A stretch of DNA of 14,417 bases from an uncultured bacterium (GCA_905216215.1 CAJMSZ010000051.1:1-14417); one strand, 5' to 3'. Shown: positions 7,979-14,277, numbered from the stretch's first letter. Program-made: numbers and translations. The notes: generated from the letters alone by a model not told the origin.

Positions 7979-8064
7979 TGAGAATCATGCTCTGCGAGAT
8001 TCTCAAGTTATCGCGGCAGTCGCCAAGGTCTTGTGCAAGCACAGACTTTGGCTCGTTGCCCGCG
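7979..8064. repeat. Structured intergenic element with two hairpins
   Basis: Between the convergent genes lies TGAGAATC (7979-7986) paired with GATTCTCA (7998-8005), then a long imperfect hairpin at 8012-8064. In the latter GCCAAGGTCT (8022-8031) pairs with AGACTTTGGC (8043-8052), inner GTGC pairs with GCAC, and outer CGCGG pairs with CCGCG. The G+C content is above that of the surroundings. No T-run follows, and the real terminator comes immediately after. It resembles a dispersed palindromic intergenic repeat; a second copy is not evident in this window. Confidence 0.55.
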
Positions 8065-8070
8065 TAAATA

Positions 8071-8109
8071 AAAAAATCTGGCGGTCATAAAAGACCGGCC
8101 AGATTTTTT
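8071..8109. terminator. Bidirectional intrinsic terminator
   Basis: AAAAAATCTGGCGGTC (8071-8086) pairs with GACCGGCCAGATTTTTT (8093-8109), with one bulged C, around a 6-nt loop. Runs of A and T on either side serve the membrane protein gene (plus) and the small ATPase gene (minus), whose stop is 14 nt away. Confidence 0.92.
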
Positions 8110-8123
8110 ATAGAAAAGAAATG

Positions 8124-8540
8124 CTAAGCTAAAACAGTACAATTTTCAAGACCGGCAACTTCTTCCGGTTTTGCGCTGAGACTTACATAGAAATCAATGT
8201 TACTTTCAGAAGATACTCTGTTCAGGTTCTCGACAATGTATGGAAGATTTTCCATATTGATTCCTGCATACTTACAGATGCCGTCAATAAAAATAGCTTC
8301 AATATCATGGTTTGCACTTGTCATTCCATAGATAAACCCAACATATTTGTCTGGATTGCAAATGGCATCATAATCATCCATGCAGACAACTCTTACATTA
8401 AAGGACAAGCTGTATGTATCTCTGTGTGTCTTCTTGATAAAGAACACATTCCCTTTACTGGCTTTAATCACTTCATTTGCCTTTTCAATCATTCGCTGTG
8501 TCTTTCCACTGCCTTTTTCACCAATCATTAAATTTACCAT
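8124..8540 (-). CDS. Small P-loop ATP-binding protein, 138 residues
   Basis: Walker A GEKGSGKT (7-14) comes right at the N-terminus and Walker B IEAIFIDG (80-87) ends in an acidic residue. The remainder, including TSANHDIEA and FYVSLSAKPEEV (117-128), fits a minimal RecA/AAA-like alpha-beta fold without accessory domains. Similar short clostridial proteins are often labelled 'PilT-like twitching motility ATPase', but no pilus gene is nearby and the protein is far shorter than PilT, so I do not adopt that name. Ribosome site AAAGGAGA is about 9 nt before the ATG. It has its own promoter (8600-8628) and is divergent from the CobW operon, sharing a 234-bp control region. Function unknown. Confidence 0.85.
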   Translation of the reverse strand: MVNLMIGEKGSGKTQRMIEKANEVIKASKGNVFFIKKTHRDTYSLSFNVRVVCMDDYDAICNPDKYVGFIYGMTSANHDIEAIFIDGICKYAGINMENLPYIVENLNRVSSESNIDFYVSLSAKPEEVAGLENCTVLA

Positions 8541-8563
8541 ATGTCAAGTCTCCTTTACGTATA

Positions 8564-8587
8564 TTTAGTACTAAAGTACGGTACTTT
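8564..8587. promoter_or_regulatory. Two overlapping perfect palindromes, possible operator
   Basis: TTTAGTACTAAA (8564-8575) is a perfect 12-bp palindrome. AAAGTAC-G-GTACTTT (8573-8587) is a perfect 7+7 palindrome overlapping it by three bases. Both share the AGTAC core. They lie about 6-30 nt downstream of the predicted start of the minus-strand ATPase transcript, a usual place for a repressor site. The regulator is not recognised; this is not an obvious Zur, Fur or CopY box. The array may also form RNA structure. Confidence 0.5.
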
Positions 8588-8599
8588 TCACTTACATAT

Positions 8600-8628
8600 A
8601 TTATACACTAATCAGAAAATAGAAACAA
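8600..8628 (-). promoter_or_regulatory. Promoter of the small P-loop ATPase
   Basis: On the minus strand TTGTTT (8628-8623) and a perfect TATAAT (8605-8600) have a 17-nt spacer. Start is predicted near 8593, with the AGTAC palindromes immediately downstream. Confidence 0.7.
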
Positions 8629-8637
8629 CCTATTTAT

Positions 8638-8666
8638 TTGCAACTTTTGTTGAATTGTGATAGTAT
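8638..8666 (+). promoter_or_regulatory. Promoter of the CobW-CobW-YgjP operon
   Basis: TTGCAA (8638-8643) and TAGTAT (8661-8666) with a 17-nt spacer; TGA before TAGTAT gives an extended -10. The start would be near 8673, leaving a leader of about 100 nt. No zinc-repressor box is recognisable in or around it. Confidence 0.55.
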
Positions 8667-8734
8667 AGCTTTGGTATATTGGGATGTGAATGCATCCATA
8701 TCATACAGGCAATAATCAATAGTAGATTTTAGGG

Positions 8735-8754
8735 CGGCAGAAGCAGAGCTGCCG
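8735..8754 (+). promoter_or_regulatory. Leader hairpin upstream of the first cobW gene
   Basis: CGGCAG (8735-8740) pairs with CTGCCG (8749-8754) around an 8-nt loop. The hairpin ends about 10 nt before the ribosome site AAAGAGG (8761-8767). An earlier small stem GGATG/CATCC lies at about 8682-8697. No known riboswitch class is recognisable. It could stabilise the transcript or affect initiation; that is inference. Confidence 0.35.
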
Positions 8755-8774
8755 GGAGAAAAGAGGTTTAAAAA

Positions 8775-9914
8775 ATGACAAAAGTAGATATTATATCTGG
8801 TTTCTTAGGAGCCGGAAAAACCACATTTATTAAGAAACTGATTGAAGAAGTATTTGCAGGAGAACAACTGGTTCTAATTGAAAATGAATTTGGTGAAATT
8901 GGAATTGATGGTGGCTTCCTGAAGGATGCAGGAGTAGAGATTACAGAAATGAACTCCGGATGTATTTGTTGTACTTTGGTTGGTGACTTCAGCAAGGCGT
9001 TGAAAGAAGTGCTGGAAAAATACCACCCAGACCGTATTATCATCGAACCATCCGGTGTTGGAAAGCTTTCTGATGTAGCAAAAGCAATCGAAGGAATGAA
9101 AGCGGACAATGACATTGTGATTGATGGCAAGCTTACGGTTGTAGATGGAAAGAAAGCAAAGCTTTATATGCAGAACTTTGGAGAATTTTATAATAATCAG
9201 GTAGAATACGCTTCTACAATTATTGTGAGCCGTACTCAGATGATGAATGACAAGCAGATTGAAGAATGCGTACATCTGCTTCGTGAAAAGAATGAACATG
9301 CACCAATTATTTCTACACCATGGGATGAGCTGGGCAAAGAAGCAATTATGCGTGCATTTAACCAGGAAACAGATATCGAAGAAATTCTTGTTCATGACCA
9401 TGACCATCATCATGACCACGATGACGAATGCGGATGTGGCTGCCATGACCATCATGACCATCATCATGACCACGGCGAAGAGTGCACCTGCGGCTGCCAC
9501 GACCATGATCATGAGCATCATCACGACCATGACGAAGAGTGCACCTGTGGCTGTCACGACCATGATCATGAGCATCATCATGACCATGACGAAGAATGTG
9601 GGTGTGGCTGCCATGACCATCATCACCATCATCATGCAGACGAAGTATTTACAAGTTGGGGTAAAGAAACCGCACACAAGTATAAAGAGGAAGAACTCGA
9701 TTACATTCTCAAGGCATTATCAGAGACAGAAGGTTATGGAATTATTCTGCGTGCAAAAGGAATTATTCAGATGGAAGATGGAAGCTGGAAACAGTTTGAT
9801 ATGGTACCGGGAGAATATGAGACACGTCAGGGACAGCCGGATTATACAGGACGTATCTGTGTAATCGGAACAAACTTGAACGAAGAGGAACTCAAAAAGG
9901 TGTTCCATATCTAG
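8775..9914 (+). CDS. CobW/COG0523 GTPase with long His/Cys-rich metal-binding insert
   Basis: G3E-family P-loop GTPase, 379 residues. Seen: Walker A GFLGAGKTT (9-17), ENEFGEIGIDG (36-46), the family metal motif GCICC (62-66), EPSG (91-94), SRTQ (152-155) where NKxD is usual, and a CobW C-terminal domain from about 292. Between the domains, residues 207-287 form a metal-binding insert of four tandem units ending CGCGC or CTCGC, plus a final HDHHHHHH; it contains 34 His and 12 Cys. COG0523 proteins act as nucleotide-driven metallochaperones for zinc, cobalt or nickel. The His/Cys composition suggests zinc or nickel buffering, but the metal cannot be read from sequence. First gene of a three-gene operon; next gene is 12 nt away. 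AAAGAGG precedes the ATG by about 7 nt. Confidence 0.95.
   Translation: MTKVDIISGFLGAGKTTFIKKLIEEVFAGEQLVLIENEFGEIGIDGGFLKDAGVEITEMNSGCICCTLVGDFSKALKEVLEKYHPDRIIIEPSGVGKLSDVAKAIEGMKADNDIVIDGKLTVVDGKKAKLYMQNFGEFYNNQVEYASTIIVSRTQMMNDKQIEECVHLLREKNEHAPIISTPWDELGKEAIMRAFNQETDIEEILVHDHDHHHDHDDECGCGCHDHHDHHHDHGEECTCGCHDHDHEHHHDHDEECTCGCHDHDHEHHHDHDEECGCGCHDHHHHHHADEVFTSWGKETAHKYKEEELDYILKALSETEGYGIILRAKGIIQMEDGSWKQFDMVPGEYETRQGQPDYTGRICVIGTNLNEEELKKVFHI
9393..9635 (+). repeat. In-frame tandem repeat coding the His/Cys insert
   Basis: Units begin at 9393 (51 bp), 9444 (54 bp), 9498 (57 bp) and 9555 (57 bp), followed by a 24-bp tail. The last two units are nearly identical; their first 41 bases differ at only one position, suggesting recent duplication. 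Units 1 and 2 differ by small in-frame deletions. All length changes are multiples of three, so the tract can expand or contract without breaking the gene. Confidence 0.9.
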
Positions 9915-9926
9915 GAGGAAGAAGAA

Positions 9927-10868
9927 ATGATAACACCAGTATATATTTGTACCGGGTTTCTTGACAGTGGAAAGACCACATTTATAAAAGATACGCTTAT
10001 GAAACAGGACTGGATTGAAGATGGTCCGACACTTCTGCTTCGCTGTGAACAGGGAGAAAAAGATTTCCCTGAAGCATACTTGGATGAAAATGGAATGTTT
10101 TTGTTCGATTTGGAAGAACTGGAGCAATTAAATACCACATTTTTAGAAAACTGCGAGAAGATTTATCATCCTTCACAGATTATCATCGAGTACAATGGCA
10201 TGTGGGAACTTCAGAGTATTTTTGATGTGAAATTGCCGAAAGAATGGGAAATTCAAGGTGTATATTCTACGGTAAATGGCGAGACGCTGGAAATGTATTT
10301 CAAAAATATGCGTAATCTACTAATGAATCAGTTAGTGGAATCGGAACTGGTAGTAGTAAACCGGTGTGGAACGGATGTAGACAGAGCAACCTTCCGCCGT
10401 TCCCTTAAGATTCAGAATCAGTTTGCACAGATTATATTTGAAAATCCGGATGGAGAAATCATTCCTCAGACAGAAGATGATCTTCCGTTTGACGTAAAAG
10501 CCGATGAAATCGTAATTGATGATATGGATTTCGGAGTCTGGTATGTAGATGCCTATGAGAATCCGGAAAGATATGTGCATAAGAAAATCAGCTTTCTTGC
10601 TCAGGGCTTCCGCCCGAAAGGAATGCCAGCCAATATGATGATTCCGGGAAGACAGATTATGGCATGCTGTGCAGAAGATGTGCAGTTTTATGGGTATCCT
10701 GCTAAGATTCCGGAAGGAACCAAGTTCGAGCAGAGAGGTTGGATTCGCGTAAAAGTACGGTTTGAATTTGAGTCACCGAGAATGTTTGCGCCGAAGCAGC
10801 CAATCTTGTATCTGGAACACATTGAGAAGGCCGAAGCACCAGAGGAAGAGGTTGTATATTTAGGATAA
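9927..10868 (+). CDS. CobW-like GTPase lacking CxCC, apparently fused to a YcgQ/DUF1980-like C-terminal module
   Basis: A 313-residue protein. The N-terminal half is a divergent CobW-type GTPase: Walker A GFLDSGKTT (10-18), IIIEYNGMW (85-93) where the family has EPSG, and NRCGTD (145-150) as a variant guanine motif. The CxCC metal motif and His-rich insert are absent. From about residue 218 the sequence no longer resembles the CobW C-domain. Instead FLAQGF, GRQIMACCAED (241-251), YGYPAK, RGWIRVKV and the closing VVYL follow the order of conserved features in the C-terminal part of YcgQ/TIGR03943 (DUF1980) proteins, which occur with YcgR permeases and CobW proteins. That match is from memory and needs a profile search. 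Cys247-Cys248 may bind metal. Ribosome site GGAGG (9915-9919). Likely partner of the upstream GTPase. Confidence 0.85.
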   Translation: MITPVYICTGFLDSGKTTFIKDTLMKQDWIEDGPTLLLRCEQGEKDFPEAYLDENGMFLFDLEELEQLNTTFLENCEKIYHPSQIIIEYNGMWELQSIFDVKLPKEWEIQGVYSTVNGETLEMYFKNMRNLLMNQLVESELVVVNRCGTDVDRATFRRSLKIQNQFAQIIFENPDGEIIPQTEDDLPFDVKADEIVIDDMDFGVWYVDAYENPERYVHKKISFLAQGFRPKGMPANMMIPGRQIMACCAEDVQFYGYPAKIPEGTKFEQRGWIRVKVRFEFESPRMFAPKQPILYLEHIEKAEAPEEEVVYLG

Positions 10869-10869
10869 G

Positions 10870-11427
10870 ATGGCAAAGCAGAAACAGTATGAGTTGATAA
10901 AATCTGCGCGTAAGACGCTTTCCGTGGAAATCAGGCTGGATGGAAGAATTGTTGTGCGGGTACCAAAGGGGTGTCCGCAATCAGAGATAGACAGGTTCCT
11001 TGCAGAACGACAAGACTGGATTCGGGAGAAGCTGTTGGTGATGAAAGCCCGTCGAAAAGAGATGGAAAAGATTCACCCACTCAGTGAGGAAGAACGAAAT
11101 CTTTCAAGAGAAGCAGCAAGAGAGGCAATCGGGCAAAAACTCCGGTATTACGCATCCAGGATGGGAGTGACTTATGGAAGAGTTTCCATCAGAGACCAGA
11201 AGACCAGATGGGGAAGCTGCAGCGCAGAGGGAAATCTGAATTTTAACTGGCGTCTTATTATGGCACCGCCCGGAGTCATGGACTATGTAGTGGTCCATGA
11301 ACTGGCGCACCGGAAAGAGATGAACCATTCCCGGAATTTCTGGAAGGCAGTAGAAGAAGCCATGCCGGATTATTGGAAATACAAAGCATGGTTAAAAGAA
11401 AACGGGAATATTTTACATCAATACTAA
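10870..11427 (+). CDS. YgjP-type (SprT-like) zinc metallopeptidase
   Basis: A 185-residue protein of the YgjP/DUF45 metallopeptidase family. HELAH (143-147) gives two zinc-binding His and the catalytic Glu, and His153 in NHSRNFW is the third ligand (HExxHx5H). The family signature TRWGSCS (112-118) and NFNWRLIMAPP (124-134) lie just before it. No signal peptide: cytoplasmic. Substrates are unknown for this family. It starts 1 nt after the preceding stop with no good ribosome site of its own (GAGGAAGAGG is about 20 nt upstream, inside the previous gene), so translational coupling is likely. Its place behind two metallochaperone-like GTPases suggests it could be a metal client. I see no strong terminator right after it; the leuS leader terminator at 11521-11558 may stop readthrough. 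Confidence 0.92.
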   Translation: MAKQKQYELIKSARKTLSVEIRLDGRIVVRVPKGCPQSEIDRFLAERQDWIREKLLVMKARRKEMEKIHPLSEEERNLSREAAREAIGQKLRYYASRMGVTYGRVSIRDQKTRWGSCSAEGNLNFNWRLIMAPPGVMDYVVVHELAHRKEMNHSRNFWKAVEEAMPDYWKYKAWLKENGNILHQY

Positions 11428-11445
11428 AGAAAATCCGAAAATTGC

Positions 11446-11474
11446 TTGACGCAAAAAAGGATTCTTTTTATAAT
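11446..11474 (+). promoter_or_regulatory. Promoter of leuS
   Basis: TTGACG (11446-11451) and a perfect TATAAT (11469-11474) with an ideal 17-nt spacer. Transcription should start near 11481, giving a leader of about 127 nt. The promoter lies only 19 nt after the YgjP stop. Confidence 0.85.
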
Positions 11475-11485
11475 ATGATGGAGCA

Positions 11486-11558
11486 TGAGATGCGGAATGG
11501 TCCGCAGTATCACGGAATACAAGCCTTTCGTCTCAGTGGATGAGAAGAAAGGCTTTTT
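11486..11558 (+). promoter_or_regulatory. leuS leader with intrinsic terminator and possible antiterminator; T-box-like remnant
   Basis: Downstream of the leuS promoter and before its start lies a terminator: AAGCCTTTC (11521-11529) pairs with GAAAGGCTT (11547-11555), TCTCA (11531-11535) pairs with TGAGA (11541-11545) around GTGGA, and TTT follows to 11558. TGAGATG (11486-11492) can instead pair with CGTCTCA (11529-11535), disrupting it. Between them is the hairpin TGCGGA-ATGG-TCCGCA (11491-11506). TGGT followed by CCGC recalls the T-box core UGGNACCGC, and UGGU would match the ACCA end of tRNA-Leu. The CCTTTCGTCTC arm is also typical of T-box terminators. However, fewer than 50 nt separate the predicted start from the terminator, so Stem I and the specifier loop are missing. 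It may be a truncated T-box, another attenuator, or simply a terminator for upstream transcription. Confidence 0.55.
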
Positions 11559-11607
11559 ATATCGTTCATCGTTGACAGGTATTAACAGATACAAGGAGGA
11601 AGAGAAG

Positions 11608-14034
11608 ATGGTTACACCTTATAACCATAAAGCGATTGAAAAGAAATGGAATGAAAGATGGGCAGCAAATCCGGTGAATCCGAAAGTGGATGAAAATGGA
11701 AAAGAAAAGCCAAAATATTACTGCCTTGATATGTTTCCATATCCATCAGGAAATGGTCTTCATGTAGGACATTGGAGAGGCTATGTTATTTCTGATGTAT
11801 GGAGCCGTTACAAGCTATTACAGGGATACTATATCGTTCATCCAATGGGATGGGACGCATTTGGTCTGCCGGCAGAGAACTATGCAATTAAGATGGGAGT
11901 TCATCCTGCAAAATCTACTGCAGACAATGTGGCAAATATCAAACGTCAGATTAATGAAATCTCAGCACTTTATGACTGGGATATGGAAGTAAATACGACA
12001 GATCCGGATTTCTATAAATGGACACAGTGGATTTTCGTAAAGATGTTCAAAGAAGGACTTGCTTACGAAAAGGAATTCCCAATTAACTGGTGTCCTTCCT
12101 GCAAGACAGGTCTTGCAAATGAAGAAGTAGTAAATGGTAAATGCGAGCGCTGCGGAACAGAAGTTACCAAGAAGAACCTTCGTCAGTGGATGCTTCGTAT
12201 TACCAAATATGCCGACCGTCTTCTGAACGATTTGGATAAATTGGACTGGCCGGAAAAAGTAAAGAAAATGCAGTCAGACTGGATTGGAAAATCTTACGGT
12301 GCAGAAGTAGATTTCCCAGTAGAAGGAAGAGACGAAAAGATTACCGTTTATACAACAAGACCGGATACTCTTTACGGAGCAACCTTTATGGTACTTGCTC
12401 CGGAACATGCCCTTGCAGCATCACTTGCTACAGAAGAGACAAAAGAAGCAGTGGAAAAATACATTTACGAAGCTTCTATGAAGTCCAATGTAGACCGTCT
12501 GCAGGATAAAGAAAAGACCGGTGTGTTTACCGGTTCTTATGCAATTAACCCAATCAACGGAGCAAAGACACCAATCTGGCTCTCAGATTATGTATTGGCT
12601 GATTACGGTACAGGTGCAATCATGTGTGTACCTGCACATGATGACCGTGACTTTGAATTTGCAACCAAATTCAATATTCCAATCATTCAGGTTATTGCAA
12701 AAGACGGAAAGATTATTGAAAATATGACAGAAGCTTACACAGAAGCAGCTGGAACTATGGTAAATTCAGGAGAATGGGACGGAATGGAATCTGCTGTTCT
12801 GAAGAAAGAAGCTCCACACATCATCGAAGAACGTGGAATCGGACGTGCAACAGTGAACTTCAAGCTTCGTGACTGGGTATTCTCTCGTCAGAGATATTGG
12901 GGTGAACCAATTCCAATCGTACATTGTCCGGATTGTGGATGTGTACCTGTTCCTGAAGATCAGCTTCCACTCAGACTTCCTGATGTAGAATCTTATGAGC
13001 CTACCGGAACCGGAGAATCACCACTTGCAGGTATTGAATCTTGGGTAAATACAACCTGTCCTGTATGTGGAAAACCTGCAAAACGTGAGACAAACACCAT
13101 GCCTCAGTGGGCAGGCTCTTCCTGGTATTTCCTTCGTTATGTGGACAACCACAATAATGAAGAACTGGTATCCAAGGAAAAAGCAGATAAGATGCTTCCG
13201 GTAGATATGTATATCGGTGGTGTAGAGCATGCGGTACTGCATTTGCTGTATTCACGTTTCTATACCAAGTTCTTATACGATATTGGAGTAGTAGACTTTG
13301 ATGAACCATTCACCAAGCTGTTCAATCAGGGTATGATTACCGGTAAAAATGGTATTAAGATGAGCAAGTCCAAAGGAAATGTAGTCTCTCCAGATGACCT
13401 TGTAAGAGATTACGGATGTGACGCACTCCGTATGTATGAAATGTTCGTTGGACCACCGGAACTTGATGCAGAATGGGATGACCGTGGTATTGACGGTGTA
13501 TATCGTTTCCTCAAGAAATTGTGGAACCTTGTTATGGACAGCAAGGATAAGGATATTCAGCCGACAAAAGATATGGTAAAAATCCGTCATAAAGTGGTTC
13601 ATGATGTTACAAAACGTCTGGAAAGCTTCAGTCTGAACACCGTTATTTCTGCTTTCATGGAAAATACAAACAAGATGGCAGAAATGGCGAAAAAAGAAGG
13701 CGGAATGGATAAAGAAACCTTGAAGACGGTTGCAATTTTGATTGCACCATTTGCCCCTCATATTGCAGAAGAAATCTGGGAAGAATTAGGCGGAACAGGA
13801 AGTATATTCCATGCAGGATGGCCGAAATATGACTTAGAAGAAATGCAGGATGACGAAATCGAAGTTCCGGTACAGATTAACGGAAAGACAAAAGTTGTCA
13901 TCAAGATTTCAGCAGATGCAACAAAAGAAGAAGCCATTGCAGCAGGAAAAGAAGCAATTGCTGACAAGCTTACAGGGACTATCGTAAAAGAAATTTATGT
14001 TCCGAAGAAGATCATTAATATCGTGATGAAATAA
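11608..14034 (+). CDS. leuS: Leucyl-tRNA synthetase
   Basis: Charges tRNA-Leu with leucine in the cytoplasm; class I synthetase. From ATG 11608 the protein has 808 residues, normal for bacterial LeuRS. Visible: HVGH (52-55, the HIGH motif) after MFPYPSGNGL, and a zinc-site Cys set at 162, 165, 179 and 182 (CPSC...CERC). The CP1 editing domain has TTRPDTLYG (249-257) and HDDRDFEF (344-351). A second Cys set lies at 440, 443, 484 and 487. QWAGSSWYFLRY follows, then KMSKS (584-588) and the anticodon-binding and C-terminal domains. The frame is open back to ATG 11485, but the extra 41 residues are encoded by the leader terminator region. ATG 11608 has the ideal AAGGAGGAA site (11592-11600) and gives the standard N-terminus MVTPYNHKAIEKKW. 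No terminator with a good T-run is visible within the next 380 bp. Confidence 0.98.
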   Translation: MVTPYNHKAIEKKWNERWAANPVNPKVDENGKEKPKYYCLDMFPYPSGNGLHVGHWRGYVISDVWSRYKLLQGYYIVHPMGWDAFGLPAENYAIKMGVHPAKSTADNVANIKRQINEISALYDWDMEVNTTDPDFYKWTQWIFVKMFKEGLAYEKEFPINWCPSCKTGLANEEVVNGKCERCGTEVTKKNLRQWMLRITKYADRLLNDLDKLDWPEKVKKMQSDWIGKSYGAEVDFPVEGRDEKITVYTTRPDTLYGATFMVLAPEHALAASLATEETKEAVEKYIYEASMKSNVDRLQDKEKTGVFTGSYAINPINGAKTPIWLSDYVLADYGTGAIMCVPAHDDRDFEFATKFNIPIIQVIAKDGKIIENMTEAYTEAAGTMVNSGEWDGMESAVLKKEAPHIIEERGIGRATVNFKLRDWVFSRQRYWGEPIPIVHCPDCGCVPVPEDQLPLRLPDVESYEPTGTGESPLAGIESWVNTTCPVCGKPAKRETNTMPQWAGSSWYFLRYVDNHNNEELVSKEKADKMLPVDMYIGGVEHAVLHLLYSRFYTKFLYDIGVVDFDEPFTKLFNQGMITGKNGIKMSKSKGNVVSPDDLVRDYGCDALRMYEMFVGPPELDAEWDDRGIDGVYRFLKKLWNLVMDSKDKDIQPTKDMVKIRHKVVHDVTKRLESFSLNTVISAFMENTNKMAEMAKKEGGMDKETLKTVAILIAPFAPHIAEEIWEELGGTGSIFHAGWPKYDLEEMQDDEIEVPVQINGKTKVVIKISADATKEEAIAAGKEAIADKLTGTIVKEIYVPKKIINIVMK

Positions 14035-14130
14035 TTTGAGAGAAAATCTCACAACAGAATAAAGTGCTTGGGAATATTGAAAAGTTCGCTTAAAATCAAG
14101 GCTTGCAGACATTTTTCTTCAAGGGAAAGG

Positions 14131-14213
14131 TATCATAGAATACCGTAAAATATCGTAACAGATTTTTAAAATGGAGTAAAATTGGAGTAAAGATTGAAAG
14201 AAAATGGAGTAAA
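14131..14213. repeat. Helically phased short repeats downstream of leuS
   Basis: TATCATAGAA (14131), TACCGTAAAA (14141) and TATCGTAACA (14151) repeat at 10 bp. TGGAGTAAA then occurs at 14172, 14183 and 14205 (steps of 11 and 22 bp), with a degraded copy at 14194. The shared GTAA core stands at 14145, 14155, 14176, 14187 and 14209; every step (10, 21, 11, 22) is close to a whole number of helical turns. Such arrays are typical of proteins binding one DNA face, such as the arm sites of tyrosine integrases or an iteron-like operator. No integrase gene is in the window. Confidence 0.6.
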
Positions 14214-14227
14214 TATTTCAAAGATGT

Positions 14228-14277
14228 AATGAGAAATGGCGTAGGTAGTGGGAACATTATCTGCGTCATTTCTCATT
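14228..14277 (+). other. Long RNA hairpin (23 bp, GGAA loop) after leuS
   Basis: The arm 14228-14250 (starts AATGAGAAATG) pairs over its whole length with 14255-14277 (ends CATTTCTCATT), closing a GGAA tetraloop (14251-14254). All four non-Watson-Crick positions are G-U on the plus-strand RNA and would be A-C on the minus strand, so the plus strand is the folded one. No T-run follows (TTGTAAAAGC), so it is not a standard terminator. It could be a processed 3' end, a small RNA, or part of a dispersed palindromic element. Confidence 0.65.

Noticed and set aside
8673..8774. Cobalamin or metal riboswitch in the CobW operon leader
   Set aside because: Only about 100 nt long, with one small hairpin before the ribosome site; no B12-box or other conserved riboswitch core is recognisable.
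8874..9677. Long minus-strand frame antisense to the first CobW gene, with Met/Val-rich repeats
   Set aside because: It is the complement of the His/Asp repeat codons (CAT/GAC read as ATG/GTC). It has no ribosome site, and the plus-strand frame is a complete family match.
9247..9864. Plus-strand frame of 205 codons overlapping the first CobW gene in another frame
   Set aside because: Low-complexity Met/Thr/Ile product from the frame-shifted His repeat, with no ribosome site.
11432..11467. AATCC...GGATT hairpin with CTTTTT after the YgjP gene as operon terminator
   Set aside because: Stem is short and interrupted by a large internal loop, and it overlaps the strong leuS promoter; the T-run is better explained as spacer before TATAAT.
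11478..11543. Possible leader peptide of 21 residues before leuS
   Set aside because: It contains a single Leu codon, has no ribosome site and starts at or before the predicted transcription start, so classical leucine attenuation by a leader peptide is unlikely.
11485..11607. 41-residue N-terminal extension of LeuRS from ATG 11485
   Set aside because: It crosses the leader terminator, lacks a ribosome site, and the standard LeuRS N-terminus with an ideal ribosome site starts at 11608.
13273..13761. 162-codon minus-strand frame inside leuS
   Set aside because: Antisense shadow of a well-conserved synthetase region, with no promoter or ribosome site.
14037..14051. TGAGA/TCTCA hairpin right after leuS as terminator
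   Set aside because: Only 5 bp of stem and no T-run follows.
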